64,000 nt of DNA from Sphingobacteriales bacterium 46-32 (GTDB lineage: Bacteria; Bacteroidota; Bacteroidia; Chitinophagales; Chitinophagaceae), in contig MKTY01000009.1 of NCBI GenBank assembly GCA_001898485.1, positions 1-64,000 on the forward strand, in the 5' to 3' direction. Shown here piece after piece: positions 23,550 to 33,130 of this stretch. The notes under the pieces were generated by a model. It worked only from the letters and a program-made list of their open reading frames with translations. It was not told the DNA's origin and searched no databases. The number at the start of each line of letters is the position of its first letter. The stretch's first letter is position 1. The position numbers were made by a program, and so were the translations under genes.

Positions 23550-24932
23550 CTATGATTTATCAAGAACGGACTTCATCCAGTTACAGGCATAGTCGAATAC
23601 TTTTGGATTAAAACGTGTGGCTGCGTACTGTGCAAAGGCAACCGGGTTTGATTGCCATCTCACAAATTCTTCCATCGTACCTATCTCCTCAAAAAGGTGG
23701 GTAGTGCCGGGTGCCTGCCAGAAAGTACCTTTACCAGGGTGTATTTTATTAACATAACTGATGAGGGCCTGGTGATCATCGGCATTGTTGGCCGCAATAT
23801 CACATTCCCCATAAATGGCCAGTACATAGCCATTGGTGTTTTTCCAGGCACGGGCCATATTGTGCTGATTTAGTTCTTTATGGCATAGAAGTGCCCTGCC
23901 GGAAGCGGCCAGCCCGGTAGCAGCATCATAACCGGTAATGGCACTCAGTGCGGCTATGCCATCGGGTGTTTCAGCGACCTGTGCTTCGGTTTTGTTGCCA
24001 TAGAAGTAATCGTATATATATGGTTTTACTTTTTCGAGGTTATCGCGCAGGACAGCCAGGTCTTCGCCAAAGTACTGTGATTGTATAAGGAAGGCATCGA
24101 GCAGGTAATCCATCCATGGTTTAAATACGGTACCATATACCACCACGCCGCGCGGCTGATATTTCTCTGCCAGCAGGGGAGCCGTCAGCCCGCCCATCGA
24201 ATGACCAAACAGGAAGATGCGCGAAGTATCCACTTCTTTCAACGTCAGCAGGTTTTTATATCCCGCGATATACATTTCCAGCTCTTCATTAAATCCCATG
24301 GTTTCGCAGGGAGGCATATTTACATTATCGCCCATGTCTGCTTTTTCCATCCGATAAACGGCAAAGCCACGATCAACCATGGCGTCAAGCGCCTGTTTAG
24401 TCATGTCGCCTTCCTTGAAGTTATCCATCGAGTAGCAGGGCAGGCCCTGCAGAAAGTAAATGGTACCCAGTGGTTTTTTCCCTTTCAGGGTTTTATATAT
24501 GGTCCGTATATAACCTTTTTTGTAAGCAAACTCACCGTATACTATATCGGCAGTAGTACTCGTTTCCCTCGGCCGGCCGGCTACAGTGCCTTTGAGTATC
24601 ACTGTTTTTTTATTTCTGATAAGCGACACTTCTATGCGATCGCCCTCCCGCAGGCTTTTGGCCGCAGTAAAAATATCGGATGGCTTTACAACAGATATAT
24701 TGTTGATGCGTGTTAAGATATCATTGGCAGCGATGCCAAGCCCTGCTGCCGTAGTGCCGGGTTGTGTAAACTGAATAACGGCTCCCTGTTTGTACGCTAA
24801 TTGCTGCTGCAGGCTATCGGGCAGCTTCTGATAAAATCCCACACCCAGCGTGCCCCGGCGTTTGATGTGTTGTGCGAAAACCTGTTGCTGACAGCTTAAA
24901 ATAGCTATAATGAGTACAAAAATCCGGATCAT
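23550..24932 (-). CDS. PDZ-domain alpha/beta hydrolase, secreted
   Basis: 460 residues with a signal peptide ending QQVFAQ. A PDZ domain occupies about 28-120 (LGVGFYQKLPDS start, TAAGLGIAANDILTRINNIS binding loop). The alpha/beta hydrolase domain follows, with nucleophile Ser245 in FGHSMGG, candidate acid Asp378 in YGECDIAA and His412 in GTTHLFEE. It probably acts on peptides, esters or amides in the periplasm; PDZ-hydrolase fusions recur in Bacteroidota. The next minus-strand gene downstream is 34 bases away, while upstream there is a 296-base gap, so this may start its own unit. Confidence 0.88.
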   Translation of the reverse strand: MIRIFVLIIAILSCQQQVFAQHIKRRGTLGVGFYQKLPDSLQQQLAYKQGAVIQFTQPGTTAAGLGIAANDILTRINNISVVKPSDIFTAAKSLREGDRIEVSLIRNKKTVILKGTVAGRPRETSTTADIVYGEFAYKKGYIRTIYKTLKGKKPLGTIYFLQGLPCYSMDNFKEGDMTKQALDAMVDRGFAVYRMEKADMGDNVNMPPCETMGFNEELEMYIAGYKNLLTLKEVDTSRIFLFGHSMGGLTAPLLAEKYQPRGVVVYGTVFKPWMDYLLDAFLIQSQYFGEDLAVLRDNLEKVKPYIYDYFYGNKTEAQVAETPDGIAALSAITGYDAATGLAASGRALLCHKELNQHNMARAWKNTNGYVLAIYGECDIAANNADDHQALISYVNKIHPGKGTFWQAPGTTHLFEEIGTMEEFVRWQSNPVAFAQYAATRFNPKVFDYACNWMKSVLDKS

Positions 24933-25228
24933 GATTAATGCCTTTCCATAAAGGAAAAGAAGCTGCTCACAAGACTTTTGTAGAATCCTGCTAATTAGCT
25001 GGTAGTTTAACGAGGCAAATAAGTAGCGGTTGTTATTCCTGTAAATGATGAGAGGGTGACCAGCAAGTATTACCGGCCACCCATCGCATCAAAATAAATG
25101 GTGATAGAACACAGACTATCACCTACTGCTTAATAGCTATAAAGATCCCCTTTATTCTGTGTGCCGGTTTATGAAATCCTGCTAATTGAGGAGTACTTAA
25201 TGATAGAAATAAACGAATAAATTTCCCT
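24933..25228. other. Intergenic region with two hairpins and a short duplication
   Basis: GGTGATAG-AACACAGA-CTATCACC is a perfect hairpin (25100-25123). An imperfect GGGTG...CACCC stem lies at about 25054-25083. The 13-base word AATCCTGCTAATT occurs twice (about 24985 and 25174), each followed by an AGT-TTAA-like sequence. No gene seen. Confidence 0.45.
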
Positions 25229-25795
25229 TCAGGATATTTCCTGGAATACCTGTTTTATCTTCTTTACAGGTGCGCTGTTTTTTCTGAAACCATCTGTCGC
25301 AGATAATACCAGTTTGCGGCTGGTAATGGATACCATGGTTCTGGTGAAATTCAGCGCGTGTAATTTTATAAAAATGCATTCTGCACGTGCAGCAGGCGAA
25401 TCCCAGGTGCGCAGGGTGTAAAGACCATTTACACTATCATAACCCGGAATCGAAGATTTTATAATGACAGGAATAGTTTCTTCCAGCACCTTAATGGCAT
25501 CGGGTAATGAAGTGTTGATGACAAAAGTGCATGTTTTCAGGTCATCTTCATCAAAACTCTCGGGGGGGAATAACCGGGCTTTGAAATTAATATGCTGAAT
25601 AAGCAGGGATATCAAAAGAAATAAAATGCTGGCCGCAACAGATATGATGACCCATTGCATAACGGTATTTTTACCGCTGTTGTTGGTAAAGGAGAAAACC
25701 AGCAGCGTAAGGAAGACAACAGAAGCCAGGAGTACTGCTGTTTTTAATATGCCAATGAATGCAAGCCGTATGGTATGCTGCAGTCGGGGAGGCAT
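25229..25795 (-). CDS. Two-helix membrane protein of unknown function
   Basis: 188 residues. Two transmembrane helices lie at about 14-32 and 45-66, followed by a cytoplasmic or periplasmic domain of about 120 residues (FVINTSLPDAIKVLEETIPV, INGLY-type strand, LHALNFTRTMVSITSRKL). No family recognised. It begins 2 bases after the stop of the beta-propeller gene, so it is co-transcribed with it. Confidence 0.78.
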   Translation of the reverse strand: MPPRLQHTIRLAFIGILKTAVLLASVVFLTLLVFSFTNNSGKNTVMQWVIISVAASILFLLISLLIQHINFKARLFPPESFDEDDLKTCTFVINTSLPDAIKVLEETIPVIIKSSIPGYDSVNGLYTLRTWDSPAARAECIFIKLHALNFTRTMVSITSRKLVLSATDGFRKNSAPVKKIKQVFQEIS

Positions 25796-25797
25796 AC

Positions 25798-26790
25798 TTA
25801 TTCCTTGATACTGACTGGTGAGAAATAGATACCATCCGGTTCGTTGCCTGTAGCGATTCGTCTGCTTACGGACCAGTTGCCTGTATCTAACTCAGCAACT
25901 TCATTGTATCCGGCCAGGCAAACATAGGCATAGCGGTTATGAATGTCGGCAGTAAGGCCAACAGGTACGGGCTGGCCGTCATTTGATGCCACATCGATAT
26001 CACGCAGCCATTTCCTGGCTTTCGCATCGTAGATGCTTACATTGCCCGACATGCCATTGCTTACCAGTACATGCGATCCGTTTGCCAGAAACTTAACCCG
26101 AAATGCTACCTGGTGTGCCGGTAATACAGCCAGTACATCCCGGGTAGTGGTATTAACAACTGTTACATTACTATCGTTGCGATTAGCTACCCAAAGTTCC
26201 TTTCCATCTGGCGACACTGCCAGGCCTTCAATACCGGCTTTGAAATTGATGACGGTCGTTAATTTTCTGGCCGGTACATCTATTACACTCACCGTGCCGG
26301 AAAATACATTGGCTACATAAGCCGTTTTGTCGGTAACGGAATAGGCGACCATATGGCTTCCCATTTGTGCTGTATTGGCCACCTCGGTAATGCTGCCGGT
26401 AGAAAGGTCTGCCAGCAGCAGCCTGCTTTTGCTTTCGCAGGTAATCAATACTTCTTTTTCATTAATAAACTCAGCGCCATGAGGCTGCCGGTATTCGCCC
26501 AGATCTATTGTGGTTATTTTCTTTTTTTCAGGAATATTAATAATAGTAAGACTGTTGCTTACTTTGGCTCCGTCTCCATAATTGGTAACGGCAGCGATAT
26601 TTCCGGATGGCGATATGGCCACTTCATGGGGGCCATATTCAACCGGAATAGTTGCCACGATTTTTCCCAGTTTCAGATCAATCAGCGAAACAGCATGGTC
26701 TGCCTTGTTTACTACTACCAGGCTACCGGAAGGCTGGCCTCCGCAGGCAATGGTTATCCCAAGCCCAAAAAGGAGAAAAATCTTTTTCAT
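25798..26790 (-). CDS. YncE-like beta-propeller lipoprotein
   Basis: 330 residues with a lipoprotein signal (lipidated Cys16 in TIACGG). Seven repeats of the YVTN/YncE type can be traced (VVVNKADHAVSLIDLKLGKIV, TAYVANVFSGTVSVIDVP, KELWVANRNDSNVTVVNTTT). Such propellers are scaffolds or bind extracellular ligands. It sits between the NTF2-like and two-helix genes in a compact minus-strand run, so a shared envelope role is likely but undefined. Confidence 0.9.
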   Translation of the reverse strand: MKKIFLLFGLGITIACGGQPSGSLVVVNKADHAVSLIDLKLGKIVATIPVEYGPHEVAISPSGNIAAVTNYGDGAKVSNSLTIINIPEKKKITTIDLGEYRQPHGAEFINEKEVLITCESKSRLLLADLSTGSITEVANTAQMGSHMVAYSVTDKTAYVANVFSGTVSVIDVPARKLTTVINFKAGIEGLAVSPDGKELWVANRNDSNVTVVNTTTRDVLAVLPAHQVAFRVKFLANGSHVLVSNGMSGNVSIYDAKARKWLRDIDVASNDGQPVPVGLTADIHNRYAYVCLAGYNEVAELDTGNWSVSRRIATGNEPDGIYFSPVSIKE

Positions 26791-26837
26791 ATATATATAT
26801 GTCCGGGAGTGTTTAATGTTTGTAGGGGATTTCTTCG

Positions 26838-27317
26838 TTACTTACAATTATCTTTTCGCCTGGTATCGAGAATGTACTGAATTTTCCATTCGTTGTTTAA
26901 ACGGACCAGTTGTATATTGTTTACTCCACAACTATAAAACTTTCCATTAAGAAATAATTTGAAGGGTGCCCATACAGCAGCCATATGGCCATCGATCTGG
27001 ATGCGTTCAAATTCCACCTGTTCATCGGCCATGCCTTTGGGTAAAGAAGCAATACTGCGGGCAAAACTGCTGACTGTTTCAGTGACAATTGTTGTTTTAC
27101 CTCCTTTGCCCGGGGCAAAAGTCTGCAGCAGGGCTCCTTCGGTAAAGCAGGTTTTTAATAGAATAGTATCACTCTCTTTCATGGCAATAAAAGTAGTGTT
27201 CACGATATGCCGGATCGAATCTTCGGCCGCAGACCCTGCAGGTTGTGCATTGATCTCTGTAGCTGCCAGAATCAGCAGCAGCGCGGGGAATAGTTTTTTG
27301 AAACAGGAGGTATACAT
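26838..27317 (-). CDS. Secreted NTF2-like (SnoaL-type) protein
   Basis: 159 residues with a signal peptide ending TEINAQ. The NTF2-like cone is indicated by the N-terminal helix pattern AAEDSIRHIVNTTFIAMKES, FTEGALLQTFAPG, and the C-terminal strands HMAAVWAPFKLFLNGKFYSC and VRLNNEWKIQYILDTRR. The family contains lyases, isomerases and many binding proteins; no catalytic pair is evident. The gene lies 21 bases downstream of the OMP receptor gene and is probably co-transcribed. Confidence 0.82.
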   Translation of the reverse strand: MYTSCFKKLFPALLLILAATEINAQPAGSAAEDSIRHIVNTTFIAMKESDTILLKTCFTEGALLQTFAPGKGGKTTIVTETVSSFARSIASLPKGMADEQVEFERIQIDGHMAAVWAPFKLFLNGKFYSCGVNNIQLVRLNNEWKIQYILDTRRKDNCK

Positions 27318-27338
27318 AATTAGATGCGGTTAAAAGAA

Positions 27339-29795
27339 TTAATTGGTTTTTATACGGCCTTTTTCTGTATCGGATGCTCCGGACTGCCGCGCATTGAGAG
27401 ATTTTCCTTTGTTGAAACGGTAGGTAAAAGTGAGTGTACCCACGCGGCTATCGAGATGGCTTAACCAGTCGGCTTTTGACCGGGCAATATTTCTGATATC
27501 ACCACCGGGCTGATTGGTATAAAACAAATCCGTGATGGCCAGCTTTACCGATCCCTTTCCTTTAAAAAGCCGGTACGATAATCCAGCACGCATTTGCCAT
27601 ACAGGAATAGTCAGGAATTGCCCCACCAGTATCCTGGTCTGGTAAGAACCCGCCAGTTCGGCGCTGAGTGTTTTTGACAGGATAAACTGGTTAGTGGGAC
27701 CTATATACCAGTACCACCGGTCTTCATTCAGTTCCTGTCCGTAGACCAGCGATTTATATCCCAGGTTTTTGAATTCGCTGTAAAGCTGGAGTATCCACCA
27801 TTTCCGGAGTTGAAATGTACCATTCACATCGATGCCCCAGGCTGTTTGCCGGCCAAAGTTTCCGGGACGGCTGTAGAAGATAGTGCCCCGCTGCTCATTG
27901 GTCTCCTGTATCAGATTGTCGGCAAATCCGTATTCGATGGTTGTAGTGAGAAAATTCTTATACGTGTATGAGATTTCAAAATTGTAAGAGAATGTAGGCT
28001 GCAGGAAGGGGTTGCCTGCATAGTAGGTATACCGGTCGAGGGGATAGGTAAAGGGATTCATGTCCTGGTAATTCGGACGATTGATACGACGCCCGAATGA
28101 AAAACCAAGCTGGTGTTTTTGCAGGCTGTCGATGCGGTAAGCCAGGTAGAGAGTGGGGAAGAGGCTGGTGTAATGCCGTGTAAAACTGGAATCTTTTATA
28201 ACGGAATTGCCTAACTGATTGCCCCTGATATTGGTATTTTCGAGACGAAGGCCTAATTGTACAGATATTTTTTTCCAGTCTTTTGCATAATTGAGGTATG
28301 CAGCGTTGATATTTTCTTTGTAGCGAAACCGGTTCGAAAAATCGTAATTAGGAGTAGAGTTGTTGCCTGCTACATCAAAGAAGGAGGCTGTATTGTCTGT
28401 TTGTACAAAACTGCTTTTGAAACCGGCATCAGCCTTGCCTCCGCCTGCAAGCGGATGGGTATAATCTGTTTTAATAGTTTGGATGGAAATAGTAGCCGGC
28501 AGGGTAGAGGCGAGGGTGGAACTGCTTTGTAATGAACCATCGGGTGCATAGTTGCTGTTTTCCAGCCGTTGCGTATAAGTAGATGTATAATGGATATAGT
28601 CTGCATTGGCCGATAACTCCCGGCCTTTGGCATCGAGCTTATGTGCGTAGTTGAGGTTGATGCTGCCGTTTTTCCATTTTTTATCCGAAGGGTTATAAGC
28701 TGCCACCAGCGATACCGGGTTATTGGTTGCATCCAGCACTTTAGCGCTATTGGTTACTTCGCCCGATGCAGGATTGATAAAGCCAGCCACTACAGCACCC
28801 AGGGTTATTTGCTTATTCATGTAATAATCCACACCCACGCGGGCTGTCTGGCCGCTTTGAGCTCTCCGTATATAGGAGTTTTGGGTAAAGCCTGAACTGT
28901 AGGAGCCGTCTGCAGCATAATAATACCGGTTGATGCGGAGGTCCTGGTAAGAGTTGTTACGATTCCAGCTGATATTGCTAAACAGGTTTACTTTATTTAC
29001 CCTGTAATTGATATTGAAACTATTATTGGTGCGCAGATATCGGCCCTGCCCATAGCTCAGACTCAGGCCGCCATTGACTCCACGGGCAATATTTTTTTTC
29101 AGTTTGATATTGATGATACCTGCGTTGCCCGCAGCATCGTAGCGTGCAGGCGGATTGGTCATAATCTCCACCGATTCAATACTGCCGGCTGGCAGCGAAC
29201 GCAGATAATTTGACAGGTCAGCAGCGGCCATATAGGTGGGTTTGTCATCAATGAATACAACCACACCCGGTTTGCCCTTGAGTGAAATATTGCCATTGAT
29301 GTCGACAAGAATACCGGGTGATTTTTCCAGCACCTCCAGTGCGCTGGTGCCCGCATTGCCGATCAGCGCATCGGGGTTGATTACAACCCGGTCAATCTTA
29401 CGCTGTACAAATTGTTTTTTTCCACTCACCTGTACTCCCTGCAGTTCTACCTGGCCGGGTAGCAGGGTTATTTCCGGCAGTTGTATGCTATAATGGCCAT
29501 TGGTGACAGAAACAGGCGTGCTGATATATTTTTGATAACCTACATGAGTGATGCTGATGAGGTAGGTTCCGTCTCTGAGCAGTTCGAATTCAAATTTACC
29601 ACCGGCATCACAAATGCCTGCTTTCAGGAAGGATGAATCACTTGCTTTCAGCAGGTTTACAACAGGTGTTTCGCCTTCCCTTAAACCGGTGATTTGTCCT
29701 TTTATATTGCCCGGTTGGGCCATGGCTGCCTGGAAGATAAATGAAAAGGCCAGCGTCAGCAGAATGCCGGCGGGCTTTAGGGATTTGTTTCTCAT
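27339..29795 (-). CDS. TonB-receptor-like outer-membrane beta-barrel protein
   Basis: 818 residues. Signal peptide ending AAMAQ, then a CarboxypepD-regulatory-like domain (about 28-110), a plug-like domain (about 130-230, with PGVVVFIDDKPT and IESVEIMTNPPARYDAAGNA) and a beta-barrel of the outer-membrane-beta-barrel family (RRINRPNYQDMNPFTYPLD is typical). The likely role is uptake or export of an unknown ligand through the outer membrane. No SusD partner is present, so it is not a canonical polysaccharide locus. A 42-codon membrane peptide gene precedes it by 12 bases, and an AraC regulator lies upstream. Confidence 0.92.
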   Translation of the reverse strand: MRNKSLKPAGILLTLAFSFIFQAAMAQPGNIKGQITGLREGETPVVNLLKASDSSFLKAGICDAGGKFEFELLRDGTYLISITHVGYQKYISTPVSVTNGHYSIQLPEITLLPGQVELQGVQVSGKKQFVQRKIDRVVINPDALIGNAGTSALEVLEKSPGILVDINGNISLKGKPGVVVFIDDKPTYMAAADLSNYLRSLPAGSIESVEIMTNPPARYDAAGNAGIINIKLKKNIARGVNGGLSLSYGQGRYLRTNNSFNINYRVNKVNLFSNISWNRNNSYQDLRINRYYYAADGSYSSGFTQNSYIRRAQSGQTARVGVDYYMNKQITLGAVVAGFINPASGEVTNSAKVLDATNNPVSLVAAYNPSDKKWKNGSINLNYAHKLDAKGRELSANADYIHYTSTYTQRLENSNYAPDGSLQSSSTLASTLPATISIQTIKTDYTHPLAGGGKADAGFKSSFVQTDNTASFFDVAGNNSTPNYDFSNRFRYKENINAAYLNYAKDWKKISVQLGLRLENTNIRGNQLGNSVIKDSSFTRHYTSLFPTLYLAYRIDSLQKHQLGFSFGRRINRPNYQDMNPFTYPLDRYTYYAGNPFLQPTFSYNFEISYTYKNFLTTTIEYGFADNLIQETNEQRGTIFYSRPGNFGRQTAWGIDVNGTFQLRKWWILQLYSEFKNLGYKSLVYGQELNEDRWYWYIGPTNQFILSKTLSAELAGSYQTRILVGQFLTIPVWQMRAGLSYRLFKGKGSVKLAITDLFYTNQPGGDIRNIARSKADWLSHLDSRVGTLTFTYRFNKGKSLNARQSGASDTEKGRIKTN

Positions 29796-29807
29796 AAACG
29801 GGTCAGC

Positions 29808-29936
29808 TTATCGGTGGTTGATTTGGTAAAGCCATTGGCCAAACTGATGGCCGGATCGGAAAATATAGATAGCCCCCAGTACGATAATTATTCCCAGGAT
29901 AATGCGGAAGTGTTTGCCGGTCAGAAAATTTTTCAT
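29808..29936 (-). CDS. 42-residue single-helix membrane peptide
   Basis: ATG at 29936 to TAA at 29808 gives MKNFLTGKHFRIILGIIIVL... ending FGQWLYQINHR. A basic N-terminus precedes one hydrophobic helix (about 11-28) and a polar tail, a typical small inner-membrane protein. It ends 12 bases before the receptor gene on the same strand and begins after the AraC gene's 3' end, so it is probably the first cistron of the receptor operon. No family recognised. Confidence 0.6.
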   Translation of the reverse strand: MKNFLTGKHFRIILGIIIVLGAIYIFRSGHQFGQWLYQINHR

Positions 29937-30068
29937 AAATAAGTTTTACGGGTATACTGCCTTTTTGATGGCACAGGCAGGCCGCGGACATGTCAAATGT
30001 CTTGACGGTCAACGAACCACGTAAAAATCAGGAATCAGCAACCGGCGCGTTTATCAAATACTGCTATT

Positions 30069-30971
30069 TTACCTGATTAGAGAGGAAGGAGGGAAGCCAA
30101 AATGTTTTTTGAATGCTTTGCTAAAGGAGTAGATGTCTGAAAAGCCGCAATCGATGGCCGCAGTAGAAACCGAATACTGCTTTTGCAGCAGCTCCCTGCC
30201 GGCTTCAAGACGTTTACGTAAAATATACTGGTGTGGGGAAATTCCGTACACAGTTTTGAACAAGCGGAAAAAATGATATTCGGACATAGCTGCGTGGCGG
30301 GCCACCATTTCTATACTTAGTGGTAAAGCAAAAGACTGGTCAATATACTCACGTCCACGCAGGATCCGCCGATACAGATCTTTTCGTGTGGCGGTCTTGA
30401 GTACACGAATCTGCTGCAGTTCCCGGAATACGGGTACCTGATCCTTAATGATTTCTTCTGCCAGCGTAAAAAAGAGTTCGTCATTAATATCATCCACACC
30501 AAAAACCGATGCCTGCACGTCTCTGCCCAGTTGTTGCAGTCTGCTGCCCAGGTGAGTATTGCTGACCCGGTACTGATTTTCGAAAAAATGATCGGAGTAA
30601 AAAAAAGCCGCCAGTTCCTGGTCGGGCTGGGGGCTATCCGGAGTCTGGTAGCTGGCCAGTGCCGCTTCCATAATAGTATTGTGAATATTGATGCAGATAC
30701 CGTTGACATTTTTTTTACTTTCAATTTCCACCTTTATGTCGCGGTCGCCACTGAGTAATAAATAGCTGCCTGCATCTACCTGATAGATATGTTTGTCGAC
30801 CGTATATCTTTCTTCACCCTGCGTTACGAATTTTATAGCAAATCCTCTGGCCATAACAGGTTTGTAAAACTCGTAGAGCGAAGACACATTGAAGTTATTG
30901 TCTTTATACCGGTAATGCTGAATACCCGGTTGCGTATCTGAAAAACGTAGGGGTGCAGCAGGATGTTTCAT
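30069..30971 (-). CDS. AraC-family transcriptional regulator
   Basis: 300 residues. The N-terminal region (about 1-180) is a ligand/effector domain with cupin-like strands (YTVDKHIYQVDAGSYLLLSGDRD). The C-terminal pair of HTHs spans about 205-300 (SIEMVARHAAMSEYHFFRLFKTVYGISPHQYIL and SVSTAAIDCGFSDIYSFSKAFKKHFG). It lies directly upstream of the receptor operon on the same strand and is divergent from the cytolysin-like gene, so either could be its target. TAAATTTA lies close upstream of the ATG as a possible -7 element. Confidence 0.92.
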   Translation of the reverse strand: MKHPAAPLRFSDTQPGIQHYRYKDNNFNVSSLYEFYKPVMARGFAIKFVTQGEERYTVDKHIYQVDAGSYLLLSGDRDIKVEIESKKNVNGICINIHNTIMEAALASYQTPDSPQPDQELAAFFYSDHFFENQYRVSNTHLGSRLQQLGRDVQASVFGVDDINDELFFTLAEEIIKDQVPVFRELQQIRVLKTATRKDLYRRILRGREYIDQSFALPLSIEMVARHAAMSEYHFFRLFKTVYGISPHQYILRKRLEAGRELLQKQYSVSTAAIDCGFSDIYSFSKAFKKHFGFPPSSLIR

Positions 30972-31291
30972 GGCCTAAATTTAAACACACTTTATCAGGA
31001 TGTGACTGTCAAAAAAATACATATTTCCCGCAAGGAAAAAGGTAAATTATATGAGCGGTAGTTGTTTTCCTGCGATGGTATATACCGGGGCCTGATATGT
31101 TCTTTTTTACTGCAGTGCGCTAACAGCTGGCTCCGCCACCTCCCCCTATTCAAAATATCAAAGGCGCAAATATCTCATTAAGTAAATAATTACCGGATGT
31201 CCGGATCCAAAATCACTGTTTTACGGGATGGCAGGGCAATCGAAAACAATTCATTTTTGGATCCTAATCTTTACCACAAACGCTATTAATC
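30972..31291. other. Divergent promoter region, AraC regulator / cytolysin-like gene
   Basis: About 320 bases. It contains AAAATCACTGTTTT (31209-31222), also found about 60 bases upstream of the M48 gene, and CATTTTTG (31252-31259), a near match to the TAnnTTTG -7 element, 32 bases before the cytolysin-like ATG. No gene seen. Confidence 0.5.
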
Positions 31292-32992
31292 ATGAGACAA
31301 CTATTCCTGTTCTTTTTTATGGCCTGCATTGCGATCGCAGTACAGGCTCAACCCACACAGACACGCAACCTGCCGGTAAGAAAGGTTGAAACGCAAGAGA
31401 TCAAAAAGATAAATACCACGAAAGTGATACCAATCAGGACTACAACGGGAGCGACTGCTGCCGTATACAGCCCCACCATATCGCGCCGGGTCAATATTGG
31501 CAATGGCAGCGGTGTGAATGTAAGGCTCATGCGTGATGTAAATACCGGTGGCGAGCCGGCCTTTAACAAGGAGACTAAATCAACGCTTCCTGATGAGAAA
31601 TCGGGCAGCATGACCTGTAAAGTGAATAAAGTGACTTTTACTGCCGAAAGCACCACTTTTATGAATGGCAACAACTCTAATCTCATCCGCCTTTATCCGG
31701 GAGCCATTTATACATTTGATGATTTTTTTGGTGGCGGTTATAACGAAATTGTGACAGGGCGTAATCCTATCCGGATATATACCGATCAGCCTGTAAAAGC
31801 CGGTGGTGTATCTGTTATTACGGTTAATAATCCCAGCGGTGCCACAGTCAACGATGCTTCCACTGGTCTGCCTGTTATCCGCAACAGCATCAACCAGGGC
31901 GGCGGCGGTACCGATATCAAGTACCGTTCTTTTTCATCCAACTCTGCAGCAGAAATGGCCATCAAGGTTTCTGCCGGTGGCAGCTACAGCGGCTTTAGTG
32001 CCAGTGCCAGTTTCGGTACCAGCAGCGTCAACAACCGTTACTACCTCACCATCGATGTGGTTAAGCCCATGTTTACAGTGAAAGCCGAGAAGCCGGCCAA
32101 TGGATTTTTTAATGACCCTGCAATAGCAGCTACTCCCAATATGCTGTACGTAAAAGAGATTACATATGGCACAAGGATACTGGCCAATATTGAGCTCACA
32201 CTCGACAAGCGTGAGGATGCCATGAAGTTCAATGCCGAGTATGGTGCCAAAGGCGGTGTGAACTTCAACCTCGGTGGAGAGTTTCTGAGCAAGGCTTCCA
32301 AAGAAACCAAAACAGTGAATGCGTATGTGATCGGGGCGCCCAATACAGCCAGCACATTCAATGTAGATAAACTGGATGAGGAAATAAGAGCCCTGCTGGC
32401 TACCTGTACCTTCCAGCATGCACGACCCATCTATTATACGATGGGCGATATGAATGGTTCCACCGTATCGGCACTGAGTGCTACCGATGAGTATACCGAA
32501 AGATTGTGTGTGCCTGATAACCTGGTTTATACACTTAAAGAAGCCAGTGTGGAGATCAATACCGGGGCAGATAATAAGGAGGCTCCATCGGGTGTGGCTA
32601 TGTGGCTGTACAATCAAAACGCAAACCGGGCCGTGTATTATCAGCCGATTGAAAATTCGAAAGTCGAATTTCCTGCCAACAAGACCTCTGTATTCGGCCT
32701 CATGAAGTATACCAACAATACTCCCGATTACACACTCGAGTCTATCGAGAAAGACGGTTTGCGGCTGAGCATTTACTATACCCCCAATTTCCCCCTCGAT
32801 GCCTGGAAGATCAATGGAGTCACACTGGTTCTCAAATTTGTGGATCAGAATGGTACGCCTCACCCGACACTGGGCAACAAGCGGATCACGCTCAACAACG
32901 CCGAAACCTTCCTCGACAACTTTGACCGCAAATACCTGACTGGATTTATCAGCGGCAATTTTGTAGGACAGACCTCAACGGTGGGGAAATAG
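31292..32992 (+). CDS. Cholesterol-dependent-cytolysin-like pore-forming protein
   Basis: 566 residues with a signal peptide (MRQLFLFFFMACIAIAVQAQ), so secreted. Residues about 120-410 show the thiol-activated cytolysin core: IRLYPGAIYTFDDFFGGGY, RNPIRIYTDQPV, NNRYYLTIDVVKP, LYVKEITYGTRILANIELTL, VNAYVIGAPN and RPIYYTMGDMNGSTVSALSA, in the order found in perfringolysin-type toxins. The C-terminal 150 residues replace the cholesterol-binding domain, and the ECTGLAWEWWR undecapeptide is absent, as in Bacteroidota CDC-like proteins. It is expected to oligomerise and insert a beta-barrel pore; receptor and target are unknown. A terminator follows. Confidence 0.88.
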   Translation: MRQLFLFFFMACIAIAVQAQPTQTRNLPVRKVETQEIKKINTTKVIPIRTTTGATAAVYSPTISRRVNIGNGSGVNVRLMRDVNTGGEPAFNKETKSTLPDEKSGSMTCKVNKVTFTAESTTFMNGNNSNLIRLYPGAIYTFDDFFGGGYNEIVTGRNPIRIYTDQPVKAGGVSVITVNNPSGATVNDASTGLPVIRNSINQGGGGTDIKYRSFSSNSAAEMAIKVSAGGSYSGFSASASFGTSSVNNRYYLTIDVVKPMFTVKAEKPANGFFNDPAIAATPNMLYVKEITYGTRILANIELTLDKREDAMKFNAEYGAKGGVNFNLGGEFLSKASKETKTVNAYVIGAPNTASTFNVDKLDEEIRALLATCTFQHARPIYYTMGDMNGSTVSALSATDEYTERLCVPDNLVYTLKEASVEINTGADNKEAPSGVAMWLYNQNANRAVYYQPIENSKVEFPANKTSVFGLMKYTNNTPDYTLESIEKDGLRLSIYYTPNFPLDAWKINGVTLVLKFVDQNGTPHPTLGNKRITLNNAETFLDNFDRKYLTGFISGNFVGQTSTVGK

Positions 32993-33025
32993 GGAAGAGC
33001 GTTTTTAATCGTATGTATAAAAAGG

Positions 33026-33057
33026 AATGCCTGGTCCGGGACCGGGCATTTTCTTTT
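33026..33057 (+). terminator. Terminator of the cytolysin-like gene
   Basis: AATGCCTGGTC pairs with GACCGGGCATT around CGG (one T-G wobble) and is followed by TTCTTTTA. It lies 34 bases after the stop, separating this gene from the DUF6624 lipoprotein gene. Confidence 0.7.
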
Positions 33058-33130
33058 ATGGCAGCCGATAAGGAAAAGGAGGGATGGGCCGGTTTTTTGA
33101 ATTGTGGTGCGGGGCATTTAATTTTAATCA

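Noticed and set aside
22730-30971. A single long operon from the AraC gene to the M16 gene
   Set aside because: All genes are on the minus strand, but gaps of about 130-296 bases and hairpins between some of them argue for several transcripts.
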